A stretch of DNA of 64,000 nt from an uncultured Bacteroidota bacterium (GCA_903834765.1 CAILKE010000004.1:338014-402013); one strand, 5' to 3'. Shown: positions 24,437 through 33,410, numbered from the stretch's first letter. A program made the numbers and translations. The notes: a model not told the origin generated them from the sequence alone.

Positions 24437-25228
24437 TCAGTTCTTAGACATATTTAATGAATTAGCCAACATGAGTAAAAAGGATAACGCTTTGGAATAA
24501 TCAAGTTCATTATATTCTAATCCCAATTCCCTTATATTATTATAATAGGTTTGATGTTGTAGGTAGTAGTTTTTTTCGCTTTGAATAAACCAAGCTTTAG
24601 GCCCAAGTTTTTGAGCTAAAAACCATTTTTCAATTAATCGTGCGCATCTGCCATTACCATCATTCCAAGGGTGTATTTTTACAAATACAAGATGAATCAT
24701 TGCTGCGAAATAAAATACCTCTTCTATTAATAGATTCTGGTTTAACAACACATCAATGTCATCATAAAATTTCTCCATTTCATTAGTCACAGCATAAGGA
24801 CTTGGGGCAACATACTCTATTTTGCCATCCGATGTGGAAACATACATGTTTTGAGTTCGAATTTTTCCTTGATAATGTTTTGCTACGATATGTTTGCTTA
24901 ATAATTCATGAGCTGTTGAAATAGTATTCTTGTTTATTGTGTTTTCTTTTGCAAAAGAATAAGCGTTGTATAAATCGTCAATTTTTTTTGTGTAATCTGG
25001 TAAAAATTCAATTCCAAATTTTTTATGTTTAATGTAACTATCTAATTCAATATCCTCTCCTTCTATTTTGCTAGAAAATACGGAAGATACGGAAGTATAA
25101 AAACTGAAAGTATCTGTTGAAATTTCAGCATCTTTTAATTCATCAAAAGCAGCCTTCATATTTTTAGGCACCTGCTCTTTGAATGCTTCTAACAATTCTG
25201 CTGATACTATCTGTAATTTATCTTTCAT
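24437..25228 (-). CDS. Fic family protein (AMP transferase) embedded in the ketosynthase operon
   Basis: The Fic active loop is HPWNDGNGRCAR (H186), fitting HPFxxGNGR with Trp for Phe. An N-terminal inhibitory motif SxxxEG is present at residues 52-57 (S52, E56, G57), so this is a self-inhibited class II-type enzyme. Fic enzymes usually AMPylate a hydroxyl side chain of a target protein. The gene lies 17 bp after one ketosynthase and 4 bp before the next pathway gene, all on one strand, so it is probably co-transcribed. It has no adjacent antitoxin. Confidence 0.9.
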   Translation of the reverse strand: MKDKLQIVSAELLEAFKEQVPKNMKAAFDELKDAEISTDTFSFYTSVSSVFSSKIEGEDIELDSYIKHKKFGIEFLPDYTKKIDDLYNAYSFAKENTINKNTISTAHELLSKHIVAKHYQGKIRTQNMYVSTSDGKIEYVAPSPYAVTNEMEKFYDDIDVLLNQNLLIEEVFYFAAMIHLVFVKIHPWNDGNGRCARLIEKWFLAQKLGPKAWFIQSEKNYYLQHQTYYNNIRELGLEYNELDYSKALSFLLMLANSLNMSKN

Positions 25229-25245
25229 TGATCAAAATTCTTGAG

Positions 25246-26376
25246 TTATATTTTTCTAAATAGAGCAGCGGCATTGCAGCCACCAAAGCCAGAAGCTGTT
25301 TTTATAAATGATGAAAATACACTAGGTTGATGAGTTTGTATGATGTTAATGTTACCACTCACACCCTTTTTTTCAAAGCCTTCAGACTTAATCAGTTGTT
25401 GATTTTTCAAAGACTCTAAAGATAAGATAGTTTCTAAAACACCACCTGCGCCTAATGTGTGTCCATAATATCCTTTTAAACTATTTACAGGAATTGCATT
25501 TAATCCTGCTCTATCAAAGGCAATGGATTCCATTTCATCATTAAAAAGTGTAGCTGTTCCATGCGCTGAAATAAATCCTAATTTTTCAGGATGATAGTTT
25601 AATACCTCTCGAACACATTGGTATAAGCCGTCTCCCGAGCGTGATGGACCCGAAATATGATTCGCATCATTAGCAGAAGCGCCACCAACTATTTCTGTAT
25701 GATATGGCCCCGCTAACGTTTTGTTATTGGTAAGTAGAATGGTAGAAACAGCTTCTCCTAAATTAATACCAGTTCTATTAGCATCAAAAGGCTTGCTGGG
25801 CTCAGAACTCATCGCGTTAAAAGATTTAAAGCCACTTACCGTAAATTCAGAAATAATATCACCGCCACAAACTAAGACGTTATCATATTGCCCTTTTTCA
25901 ATAAAACGTTGTGCAATGATAATTGCTAAAACCCCTGATATACAAGCGTTAGAAAGCACTAGTGGAGTATGCTTAAAATTAAAATATGATTGTAAATGAT
26001 AAGTAAACGCGTGTAAATAAGCTCGTTTAGGATCTATGTTTTTGTATGCATTTTCCAGTATATCAATATTTCCTTTAGTAGTAGAAAAAATCAATAATGT
26101 TCTATCATCTTGAGGATTGATGCCGCTTTGAGTCAGCACGTCTTGTATAGAAATAATGCTTAATTGTTCTAGTTTAGTATGATGGTAAGGATTTCCGTAT
26201 TTAGTAAATTCTTGAATGATTAATTCATCATCTATCTTTGCTAAACAAAAGGGTTCTTTTGAAAAGGGAAGCTTGATTTTTTTAACAGCAATCTTGGATT
26301 GACAAACAGCACTATAGTTTTGATCGGTTTTAAACCCTAAAGGGCTTATGATATTATTGTTAGAGGCGAAAACCAT
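25246..26376 (-). CDS. Beta-ketoacyl synthase (complete active site), first gene of the operon
   Basis: A 376-residue ketosynthase with LSNACISG (C145), SAHGTATLFND (H272) and GYYGHTLGAGG (H306). It therefore retains the full catalytic triad. The N-terminus is short (MVFASNNNIISPLG), which is typical of secondary-metabolite ketosynthases in aryl-polyene-like operons. A TATATTTG promoter is 8 bp upstream of the start codon. Together with the second complete ketosynthase it could set initiation versus elongation of the chain (inference). Confidence 0.87.
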   Translation of the reverse strand: MVFASNNNIISPLGFKTDQNYSAVCQSKIAVKKIKLPFSKEPFCLAKIDDELIIQEFTKYGNPYHHTKLEQLSIISIQDVLTQSGINPQDDRTLLIFSTTKGNIDILENAYKNIDPKRAYLHAFTYHLQSYFNFKHTPLVLSNACISGVLAIIIAQRFIEKGQYDNVLVCGGDIISEFTVSGFKSFNAMSSEPSKPFDANRTGINLGEAVSTILLTNNKTLAGPYHTEIVGGASANDANHISGPSRSGDGLYQCVREVLNYHPEKLGFISAHGTATLFNDEMESIAFDRAGLNAIPVNSLKGYYGHTLGAGGVLETILSLESLKNQQLIKSEGFEKKGVSGNINIIQTHQPSVFSSFIKTASGFGGCNAAALFRKI

Positions 26377-26384
26377 TTGTATAT

Positions 26385-26392
26385 CAAATATA
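26385..26392 (-). promoter_or_regulatory. -7 promoter element for the ketosynthase operon (TATATTTG, minus strand)
   Basis: An exact TAnnTTTG match just upstream of the first ketosynthase gene. The short distance to the start codon (8 bp) implies a very short leader, so confidence is moderate. Confidence 0.45.
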
Positions 26393-26419
26393 GAAAATTA
26401 TTTACAGTTGATTTCAATA

Positions 26420-26454
26420 AAAAAACCTTCTCGGTTAGCCGAGAAGGTTTTTTT
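26420..26454 (-). terminator. Rho-independent terminator after rpmF
   Basis: AACCTTCTCGG and CCGAGAAGGTT form an 11-bp stem around TTAG, flanked by A and T runs. It separates the yceD-rpmF operon from the ketosynthase operon. Confidence 0.85.
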
Positions 26455-26477
26455 TACATATCGTAATTGTTATAAAA

Positions 26478-26669
26478 TTAAGCTTTGATTGCTTTTTCCA
26501 TTACTACTTTTCCTTTGTAGTATAATTTTCCTTCAAACCAGTGTGCGCGGTGATACAAGTGAGCTTCGCCAGTTGTTGTATCTTTAGCAATAGTGTTAGT
26601 TGGTGCTTTGTATGTTGCACGACGAGAGTCTCTACGGGATCTGGATAGTTTTCGTTTTGGATTAGGCAT
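26478..26669 (-). CDS. rpmF: 50S ribosomal protein L32
   Basis: The 63-residue protein starts [18 protein letters not shown], the standard L32 N-terminus. It has no zinc-binding CxxC pairs, so it is the Cys-less form. It lies 11 bp after the yceD-like gene on the same strand, the conserved yceD-rpmF order. A strong terminator follows. Confidence 0.97.
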   Translation of the reverse strand: MPNPKRKLSRSRRDSRRATYKAPTNTIAKDTTTGEAHLYHRAHWFEGKLYYKGKVVMEKAIKA

Positions 26670-26680
26670 GGTATTTAATT

Positions 26681-27208
26681 TTAATTATTGTTAAACTTTA
26701 TATTCTTTAATTTATCCCAATTTTCATTAGGCGTTGGTTCCTCATCTATTTTTAATTCGTTGAATTTCTTTAAGGTTTCTTCATCACAAGTAACTCCTAA
26801 ATCATCTTCTTCTTCGCAAGGTACTTTTCTGCTAGGAATAGATAATTCGATGTACTCGAATAAATATTGTGAAATCTCAGCCTCGTCCAATCCTTCGTGA
26901 AGTACTAATAATTCATCATTACTTTCTTCAGGATTACCATGTTTTACAATCAATTTTTCATGACCACTAATGGGGCAATCATAATCAATTAAACAGCGGT
27001 CGCAACTAAGATTAACGGTTCCTTCAAAATCAAACAAAAATTGCAATAGGCTATTTTGTTTGATTACAGTTACATCAACCTTAATATTGGCTTTAGTTAT
27101 TTCACTATCATCAAATTGTTCAAAGAACTTCTCACTTACTTCAAATTCAAATTGGTGTTCACCCATTGGTAAACCGCCAAACTGTATTACATACTGACTT
27201 TTACCCAT
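26681..27208 (-). CDS. YceD family protein (DUF177)
   Basis: A 175-residue acidic protein with the family's metal-site-like [16 protein letters not shown] and a second cysteine pair in [16 protein letters not shown]. YceD proteins are encoded with rpmF across bacteria and are implicated in 23S rRNA or large-subunit accumulation. The pairing here is intact. A promoter with both -7 and -33 elements is upstream. Confidence 0.9.
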   Translation of the reverse strand: MGKSQYVIQFGGLPMGEHQFEFEVSEKFFEQFDDSEITKANIKVDVTVIKQNSLLQFLFDFEGTVNLSCDRCLIDYDCPISGHEKLIVKHGNPEESNDELLVLHEGLDEAEISQYLFEYIELSIPSRKVPCEEEDDLGVTCDEETLKKFNELKIDEEPTPNENWDKLKNIKFNNN

Positions 27209-27230
27209 AACTTAATTCCAAAATGGACGG

Positions 27231-27262
27231 CAAATATACACTTTTTTTATACTTATCAACAA
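27231..27262 (-). promoter_or_regulatory. Promoter of the yceD-rpmF operon
   Basis: On the minus strand TATATTTG (27231-27238) matches the -7 element. TTGTTG (27257-27262) sits 18 bp upstream as a -33-like element. The start codon is 22 bp downstream. This is the best two-part promoter I found in the window. Confidence 0.7.
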
Positions 27263-27388
27263 TTATTTTTTAAATAAATAGTCAAAATAAGATAATTTGA
27301 TGCAAAATAAGGATTTACTAGCTAGTCATAATATCGAAATAGCGCTTAAATCCTTATGATTTAAAAACTAAGTTTAGTATAGTTTTAG

Positions 27389-27396
27389 TAAATTTG
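27389..27396 (+). promoter_or_regulatory. -7 promoter element for metF (TAAATTTG)
   Basis: An exact TAnnTTTG match 29 bp upstream of the metF start codon. Confidence 0.6.
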
Positions 27397-27425
27397 CGAC
27401 TTTATTTACAATATTAGGCTAAATT

Positions 27426-28379
27426 ATGAAGATTACTGAACATTTAAAAGCATCTAAAGATACTTTATTCTCAATAGAAATTTTACCGCCATTAAAGGGT
27501 AAGAGCATACAATCTATTTTTGACGGTATAGATCCTTTGATGGAATTTAAACCTGCTTTTGTGGACGTGACGTATCATCGTGAGGAATATATTTATAAAA
27601 AACGTGATGGCGGTTATTTAGAAAAAGTGAGTATCCGTAAACGTCCCGGCACTGTTGGTATTTGCGCGGCTATTATGAACCGTTATAATGTAGAAGCAGT
27701 TCCACATATTATTTGTGGTGGTTTTACACGTGAAGAAACGGAAAATGCGTTAATCGATTTACAGTTTTTAGGAATTGATAATGTATTGGCATTGCGCGGC
27801 GATAGTATCAAAACAGAATCTCAATTTGTTCCAGAGCCAGGTGGACATGATTATGCAATTGATTTGGTAAAACAAATCAAAGACATGAATAATGGCTTGT
27901 ATTTAGATGATGAAATGAAAGACGCATCACCTACTAATTTTTGTATGGGTATTGCGGGTTATCCCGAAAAACATTTTGAAGCACCTAATTTATACAGCGA
28001 TATGAAATGGCTGAAAGCTAAGGTGGATGCGGGTGCAGACTATATTGTGACTCAAATGTTTTTTGATAATAAAAAATATTTTGAGTTCGTAGATCTGTGT
28101 CGTAAAAATGACATCAACGTGCCGATTATTCCGGGATTAAAAATATTGAGTTCACGTTCCCAATTAATTGCTTTACCTAAAATTTTTCACATCGATTTAC
28201 CACAAGATTTATTTGTGGAGTTGGAAAAATGTAAAGACGATAAAGCAGTAAAAGAAATTGGGATTAATTGGTGTATTCAACAAAGTAAGGAATTAAAAAA
28301 AGCTGGGGCGCCTTGCTTGCATTACTATACAATGGGAACATCAGATAGCACCAAGCGTGTAGCGAAAGAGGTGTTTTAG
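27426..28379 (+). CDS. metF: 5,10-methylenetetrahydrofolate reductase
   Basis: MetF is an FAD enzyme that reduces methylene-THF to methyl-THF for methionine synthesis. At 317 residues it is the bacterial single-domain form. Family segments are SIEILPPLKGKS, the catalytic-site region VDVTYHREE, NVLALRGD and GADYIVTQMFFDN. The gene is monocistronic with its own promoter and is divergent from yceD-rpmF. I see no S-box or similar riboswitch in the 217-bp gap. Confidence 0.96.
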   Translation: MKITEHLKASKDTLFSIEILPPLKGKSIQSIFDGIDPLMEFKPAFVDVTYHREEYIYKKRDGGYLEKVSIRKRPGTVGICAAIMNRYNVEAVPHIICGGFTREETENALIDLQFLGIDNVLALRGDSIKTESQFVPEPGGHDYAIDLVKQIKDMNNGLYLDDEMKDASPTNFCMGIAGYPEKHFEAPNLYSDMKWLKAKVDAGADYIVTQMFFDNKKYFEFVDLCRKNDINVPIIPGLKILSSRSQLIALPKIFHIDLPQDLFVELEKCKDDKAVKEIGINWCIQQSKELKKAGAPCLHYYTMGTSDSTKRVAKEVF

Positions 28380-28392
28380 TTTACTATGCTAT

Positions 28393-28806
28393 TTAATTCA
28401 CAGGCTCTGCTTTATCAATAAAATAAGGCGTTTCCGATTGCCAAAAAAAGTGATGTATAACTTCTTTATAATGTAAACGCATTTGTTTTCCTTCGGAGCG
28501 AGTGATGGAATTATAAATAGCTGTGTCGTTTCTTTGTATAGAAAAATTCCAAATGTTTTTTACCATTATAGTTCCTTCTCCCTGCGAAAAACCACCTAAA
28601 TTAAGCTCGCCTTCATAGGTTTTAAATACATATCCTTTTTGAGAAACTTTAATAACTATGCCTGTTCGCGTGCCACTACTATATGTTATTCCACAAATAA
28701 AAACGTAAGCAAATAAGAGAATAATGATGGTGAGTATGCCGATAAAAATGCGTTTTGGCCATTTGCTTTTTTTTGGTAATGAAGCATTCGAGTTTGTAGA
28801 TTCCAT
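28393..28806 (-). CDS. Single-pass membrane protein of unknown function
   Basis: One membrane segment (IFIGILTIIILLFAYVFIC, residues ~20-40) precedes a ~95-residue extracytoplasmic domain with SSGTRTGIVIKVSQKGYVFKT and a YEGELNLGG strand. Bacteroidota homologs are often named 6-phosphogluconate dehydrogenase, but nothing in this protein resembles that enzyme. It forms a two-gene unit with the 76-residue gene just upstream and converges on metF. Confidence 0.75.
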   Translation of the reverse strand: MESTNSNASLPKKSKWPKRIFIGILTIIILLFAYVFICGITYSSGTRTGIVIKVSQKGYVFKTYEGELNLGGFSQGEGTIMVKNIWNFSIQRNDTAIYNSITRSEGKQMRLHYKEVIHHFFWQSETPYFIDKAEPVN

Positions 28807-28820
28807 AGTATATGTATTAC

Positions 28821-29051
28821 TTATTTCAATGTTAAAATTCGATGGTATTCGTCTTCTGTTGCTATTTCTGCTGTATTTCCAATATCAAGCAGTAAATCCG
28901 AAATAAAATTTCGATCGGGTAGTATGGTGGCTTGATGTAAGGTAATAATTAATTTTTTGCCAATAAAAGAAAGCTCTTCAAATTCATTCATACTCATGAT
29001 TTTAAAAAAATGTTTATTGTTTTTATATTTTCTATAAATAGGAAATTCCAT
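28821..29051 (-). CDS. Small hypothetical protein
   Basis: A 76-residue acidic soluble protein starting MEFPIYRKYKNNKHFFKI, with LSFIGKKLIITLH in the middle. No family recognised. It is supported by its position: same strand as, and 14 bp ahead of, the membrane protein gene, in an otherwise empty gap, with a protein-like composition. Confidence 0.6.
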   Translation of the reverse strand: MEFPIYRKYKNNKHFFKIMSMNEFEELSFIGKKLIITLHQATILPDRNFISDLLLDIGNTAEIATEDEYHRILTLK

Positions 29052-29185
29052 GAGGTTACTTGTTATTAGTATTGTAAAGATAAGTAATGCAAACGCTATT
29101 AAATGGGTTAATTTTAGATGTTTTTAGTAAAATAGTGTTGTTAATAAAATATGCTATGAACGTTTTTAGCAGACTCAAATAAAGA

Positions 29186-29193
29186 TAAATTTG
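29186..29193 (+). promoter_or_regulatory. -7 promoter element for the OmpA-like lipoprotein (TAAATTTG)
   Basis: An exact TAnnTTTG match 18 bp before the ATG at 29212. It overlaps a TTG (29191) that would otherwise be an in-frame start, which argues for the ATG. Confidence 0.6.
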
Positions 29194-29211
29194 TTACATA
29201 ACATATCTAAG

Positions 29212-30213
29212 ATGAAAAATATATATTTCCCTGCATTAGTTGCAGTATTGGCTATTACGGCCTGCGTGCCTCAACGAGTGATGGAAGAAACAAAAGCCAA
29301 GTTAACAACCTGCGAAACAGAGTCGGCCACAGCTAAAAAAGCTGCACAAGACGCAGAAGCTCAAGCCGCTGAACTTAAAGAGAAAATGGTTAAAGCAGAA
29401 AAAGAGTTAGCTGGTTTGCAACGAGATACTTCCATATTAGCAACAAATTTACATATGCTTCAAAACAAATATGATAAATTAAATTTAATAAATGATCAGT
29501 TGCTCGACAAGTACAACAAAATGTTGGCAGGCTCTGAAAAAGATAATGCTAAATTAAGTGGACAATTACAATTAACGCAAGAACAATTACTTAAAAAAGA
29601 AGATGAATTAAGGGCATTGGAATCAAGGTTAAATAAGCAACAACAAGATTTGGACGCATTGTCAGCTCAGTTGAAATTGCGTGAAGCTCGCGTAAATGAA
29701 TTAGAAGATGTTTTAAAGAAAAAAGACCAAGCAACTGCAGATTTGAAAAAGAAATTACAAGATGCGTTATTTAATTTCGAAAATAAAGGCTTAACCATTA
29801 CTCAAAAAAACGGAAAGGTTTATGTGAGTATGGACGAATCTTTATTGTTTGCTAGTGGTAAAACAGCAGTAGAACCTAAGGGGGTAGAGGCTTTGAAAAA
29901 TGTAGCCAAGGTATTGGAGCAAAATGCAGATATTAATATTTTAGTAGAAGGTCATACGGATGATGTGCCTATGAAAGGTGCTGGAGAAATAAAAGATAAC
30001 TGGGATCTTAGTGTGATGCGCGCTACATCAGTAACCAAAATATTATTACAAGGAGCTAATATTAATCCAACTCGTATTACGTCGGCTGGTAGAGGTGAGT
30101 TTTTTCCTATTGATGCTGCTAAAACCCCTGAAGCCCGCAAAAAAAACAGAAGAACAGAAATTATTTTAACACCTAAGTTGGATGAATTATTGAAAGTATT
30201 AGGAAATAATTAG
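29212..30213 (+). CDS. OmpA-family lipoprotein with coiled coil
   Basis: The start is the ATG at 29212, after the promoter. The signal peptide ends at lipobox AITAC (Cys 18). Residues ~25-195 are a long coiled coil with heptads (KAAQDAEAQAAELKEKM; EEQLLKKEDELRALESRL-like). Residues ~205-325 are an OmpA C-terminal domain with the peptidoglycan-binding signature (LVEGHTDDVPMKG, later SAGRGEFFPID and RRTEIILTPKL). It likely tethers the outer membrane to peptidoglycan. The gene is followed 52 bp later by mscL. Confidence 0.9.
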   Translation: MKNIYFPALVAVLAITACVPQRVMEETKAKLTTCETESATAKKAAQDAEAQAAELKEKMVKAEKELAGLQRDTSILATNLHMLQNKYDKLNLINDQLLDKYNKMLAGSEKDNAKLSGQLQLTQEQLLKKEDELRALESRLNKQQQDLDALSAQLKLREARVNELEDVLKKKDQATADLKKKLQDALFNFENKGLTITQKNGKVYVSMDESLLFASGKTAVEPKGVEALKNVAKVLEQNADINILVEGHTDDVPMKGAGEIKDNWDLSVMRATSVTKILLQGANINPTRITSAGRGEFFPIDAAKTPEARKKNRRTEIILTPKLDELLKVLGNN

Positions 30214-30265
30214 ATTTTCTAAAAAAAATATTAAATTAGCGTTATAAACTTAAAAACTAAAAAAA

Positions 30266-30637
30266 ATGGGAATGATTAAGGAATTCAAAGAATTTGTAAT
30301 GAGAGGTAATGTAGTTGATTTGGCTGTCGGTGTTATTATTGGTGGTGCTTTCAATAAAATAGTTTCTTCTTTAATAGAAGATGTTATTACTCCTTTAATG
30401 CTTAAGCCTGTATTAGATGCTGCACATGTTTCTACCTTACAAGATTATGTTTGGCATGGTTCAAAAATAGGATTGTTTATCAGTTCGGTAATTACCTTTA
30501 TTCTTACCGCATTTGTTTTATTTTTAATTATAAAAGCAATGAATACAGCTAAGAAAAAAGAAGAGGCTGCAGCTCCTGCAGAGCCAAGTAATCAAGAAAA
30601 ATTATTAATGGAAATTAGAGATGCTTTGAAAAAATAA
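30266..30637 (+). CDS. mscL: Large-conductance mechanosensitive channel
   Basis: The N-terminus KEFKEFVMRGNVVDLAVGVIIG is the conserved amphipathic helix and TM1. TM2 (GLFISSVITFILTAFVLFLI) and a C-terminal helix follow. At 123 residues it is a little short of the E. coli protein. It forms a pentameric inner-membrane valve against hypo-osmotic shock. A terminator follows the stop codon. Confidence 0.95.
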   Translation: MGMIKEFKEFVMRGNVVDLAVGVIIGGAFNKIVSSLIEDVITPLMLKPVLDAAHVSTLQDYVWHGSKIGLFISSVITFILTAFVLFLIIKAMNTAKKKEEAAAPAEPSNQEKLLMEIRDALKK

Positions 30638-30654
30638 CTCATCATTATTTAAAC

Positions 30655-30685
30655 AAAAAAACCATCTAGCATAGATGGTTTTTTT
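30655..30685 (+). terminator. Rho-independent terminator after mscL
   Basis: AACCATCTA (30660-30668) pairs with TAGATGGTT (30672-30680) around a 3-base loop, followed by a run of T. It is 18 bp past the mscL stop. Confidence 0.85.
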
Positions 30686-30713
30686 GTTTTATAAATTATA
30701 CATTTATTTTACC

Positions 30714-32096
30714 TTGAAACAAAAACTTACTTATTTCATAACCTTTCCATCAATAAGTGTTATTGTACTTATTTGTTTAACCATTTTACAAATACATTTA
30801 AATCAATCGAGGTGGAATAGCAAAACAGTGCTAACATGGGATGTATTGGGTTATTATAGTTATTTACCTGCTGTATTTATTGATAAAGATGTGAGACTTA
30901 GTTTTATCAATGAGAGCAATACAAAACAGTATAATGGTGTCAAATATGTTTCTATAAGAAATTCGAACGGGTTCAACGTTATGAAATTTCCTATAGGTAT
31001 GGCCATTTTGTATTCGCCATTTTTTTTGGCTGCACATTTACTAGCAAAACCCTTAGGCTATGATCAAAATGGTTATTCTGAGATTTATCATTGCTTTATC
31101 GAATTTTCAGGCCTATTTTATTTATTGTTTGGGTTGTTATTTTTACGAAAAACACTCCTTTTTTTTTATTCCGAAAAAATAACAGCGCTTAGTTTATTCT
31201 TTATTTTTTTTGGGACTAACTTGCTTTGCTACTCTGCTATAGATTCTGCAATGTCGCACGCTTTTACGTTTTCAATATTTTCTGTTTTTATTTATTATAC
31301 AATTACCTTTTTAAAATCGCCAAATATAAAATATACGATCTATTTAGGAATCTTGTTTGTATTAATTGTATTGATAAGGCCAATTAATGTGCTTTTGATA
31401 ATCATTATTTTTTTAATTGGTATTACCTCTTTCGAGGATTTTAAAAACAGATTAAGACTAATGATAAATCACTATAAATTAGTCATGTTATTTATTGCAA
31501 TTGCTGGTCTTATTACCTTACCTCAATTAGTATATTGGAAATATGTAACAGGTAATTTCTTCTATTTTTCATATGGCAAAGAACATTTTTATTTTAATAA
31601 TCCTCATATATTTGAGATTTTATTAGGTTTTAGGAAGGGCTGGTTTATTTATACACCTTTAATTGTATTTGCATTATTGGGCGTTTGGTTTATGCGAAAA
31701 CAACAAACGTCTATGTTTTTTTATTTTATTATCATCTTGTTGCCTTTATATATATATATTATTAGTTGTTGGTGGTGTTGGTGGTATGGGGGGTCATATA
31801 GTCAACGAACACTTATTGATTTATACCCATTATTATGCATAGGCTTTGCAACATTATTTTATAAAATATCGATGACATCAATCTTTAAAAAAAGAATGAT
31901 TTACGGAACAATGACTTTATTATTATTACTCAATCTATTTCAGACAGCTCAATACAAATACAATATCATACATTACGACTCAATGACTTTTAAAGCTTAT
32001 CTCCACGTGTTTGGTTCATTAGACTCTGACCGGATAGATGAATCTCTGTTAAACCATCCGGATTACGAACGAGCAGTTGTTGGGTTAAATGATTAG
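30714..32096 (+). CDS. Polytopic membrane protein, GT-C glycosyltransferase-like
   Basis: About ten membrane segments in 460 residues, with an extracytoplasmic loop after TM1 (LTWDVLGYYSYLPAVFIDKD) that has the early Asp common to GT-C transferases. Another conserved-looking region is WWCWWYGGSYSQRTLIDLYP. This suggests transfer of a lipid-linked sugar, but the family is not certain. The frame is open from an ATG at 30675. That ATG lies inside the stem of the mscL terminator, so I prefer the TTG at 30714 (then KQKLTYFITFPS). Confidence 0.72.
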   Translation: MKQKLTYFITFPSISVIVLICLTILQIHLNQSRWNSKTVLTWDVLGYYSYLPAVFIDKDVRLSFINESNTKQYNGVKYVSIRNSNGFNVMKFPIGMAILYSPFFLAAHLLAKPLGYDQNGYSEIYHCFIEFSGLFYLLFGLLFLRKTLLFFYSEKITALSLFFIFFGTNLLCYSAIDSAMSHAFTFSIFSVFIYYTITFLKSPNIKYTIYLGILFVLIVLIRPINVLLIIIIFLIGITSFEDFKNRLRLMINHYKLVMLFIAIAGLITLPQLVYWKYVTGNFFYFSYGKEHFYFNNPHIFEILLGFRKGWFIYTPLIVFALLGVWFMRKQQTSMFFYFIIILLPLYIYIISCWWCWWYGGSYSQRTLIDLYPLLCIGFATLFYKISMTSIFKKRMIYGTMTLLLLLNLFQTAQYKYNIIHYDSMTFKAYLHVFGSLDSDRIDESLLNHPDYERAVVGLND

Positions 32097-32152
32097 AGAA
32101 ATCCTACACAAACGGTAAATTGTATGTTGCTTAGAATCCCTATTTTTACGAT

Positions 32153-33394
32153 ATGGCATTATTACTTAGAGAAAATATTAAAGTAGCAACTGATTCTATT
32201 AAAGGAAATAAATTACGTGCTTTTTTAACGATGCTTATTATCTTTTTTGGCATTACGGCTTTGGTTGGAATATCGTCGGCAATAGATGCGATGAAAGGTT
32301 CTATCAATAGTAATTTCACAAGCATGGGCGCAAACTCATTCACTATTAGAAATAGAGCAACAGCCATTCGTATTGGTAAACGCGGTAAAAAAGCAAAACA
32401 CTACCAAGCAATTACCTATAAAGAAGCCTTTCGTTTTAAAAATGAATTTACCTTTCCTGTAACAACGGCTGTTTCAACGATGGCTTCATTTAATGCTCGA
32501 GTAAAATATGAAGCTGAAAAAACAAATCCAAACATTCAGGTTTTTGGAGCTGATGAAAACTACTTAGCTACCAGTGGTTATGATTTAGAAATGGGACGAA
32601 ATTTTTCACCTCAAGAATTGATCAGTGGTTCCAGTATGGTTATTATTGGTAAGGATGTCGAGTTTGATCTGTTCAAAGGAAAGCAAACAGCCATTGATAA
32701 AACGATTACGGTTGGAAGCGCCAAATACAAGGTGATTGGCGTGCTTGCCAGTAAGGGGAATAGCATGGGTTTTGGAGGGGATAAAATTTGTATTATACCT
32801 TTAACCAATGCGCGACAATATTTTAGTAAACCCGACATGAGTTTTACAATTAATGTGATGGCGAAAAATTCTGCATTACTTGCCATGGCCTTAAGTGAAG
32901 CTTCTGGATTATTCAGAAAAATAAGAAGTGTGCCTTTAGGCGAAGATGATAATTTTGAAATTACCAAATCGGACAGTTTAGCTGCCATGCTGATTGGCTT
33001 AACCAGCAAGGCTTCTATGGGATTTATTATCATTGGAATTATTACCTTACTTGGTGCCGCTATAGGATTAATGAATATCATGCTCGTATCAGTTACTGAG
33101 CGTACCAAAGAAATAGGCCTTCGCAAGGCGTTAGGCGCAACATCTGATACCATTAAAATGCAATTTTTAATTGAGAGTGTCTTTATTTGCTTTATTGGCG
33201 GTGTATTTGGGATACTTATGGGAATCATTATGGCAAACGCCATCTCCCTTTATTTGAGTTCCGATTTTTTCATGCCTTGGTTTTGGGTTATTTTTGGCTT
33301 CATTATTTGCTTAATCGTTGGTTTAATAAGCGGTTATATCCCTGCCAAACGTGCATCTCAGCTCGATCCCATCGAGAGCTTGAGGTTTGAGTAG
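32153..33394 (+). CDS. MacB-like ABC transporter permease (FtsX fold)
   Basis: One N-terminal membrane segment (FLTMLIIFFGITALVGIS) precedes a periplasmic MacB core domain (~50-280), and three C-terminal segments follow with the FtsX-type LVSVTERTKEIGLRKALGA. It is a half-size permease (413 residues), so it needs a separate ATPase. None is encoded next to it. Such pumps move lipoproteins, peptides or drugs across the envelope. The end GYIPAKRASQLDPIESLRFE is typical of the family. Confidence 0.9.
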   Translation: MALLLRENIKVATDSIKGNKLRAFLTMLIIFFGITALVGISSAIDAMKGSINSNFTSMGANSFTIRNRATAIRIGKRGKKAKHYQAITYKEAFRFKNEFTFPVTTAVSTMASFNARVKYEAEKTNPNIQVFGADENYLATSGYDLEMGRNFSPQELISGSSMVIIGKDVEFDLFKGKQTAIDKTITVGSAKYKVIGVLASKGNSMGFGGDKICIIPLTNARQYFSKPDMSFTINVMAKNSALLAMALSEASGLFRKIRSVPLGEDDNFEITKSDSLAAMLIGLTSKASMGFIIIGIITLLGAAIGLMNIMLVSVTERTKEIGLRKALGATSDTIKMQFLIESVFICFIGGVFGILMGIIMANAISLYLSSDFFMPWFWVIFGFIICLIVGLISGYIPAKRASQLDPIESLRFE

Positions 33395-33410
33395 AAAAGA
33401 ATAGAGAGTA

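Noticed and set aside
21271..26376. A complete flexirubin gene cluster
   Set aside because: Only the ketosynthase and ACP core is here; reductase, dehydratase, ammonia-lyase and transport genes are absent from the window.
28393..28806. 6-phosphogluconate dehydrogenase name used for homologs
   Set aside because: One membrane segment plus a small beta domain; no dehydrogenase motif or length.
32611..33243. 210-codon minus-strand frame
   Set aside because: Antisense to the MacB-like permease, whose membrane and FtsX motifs are clear.
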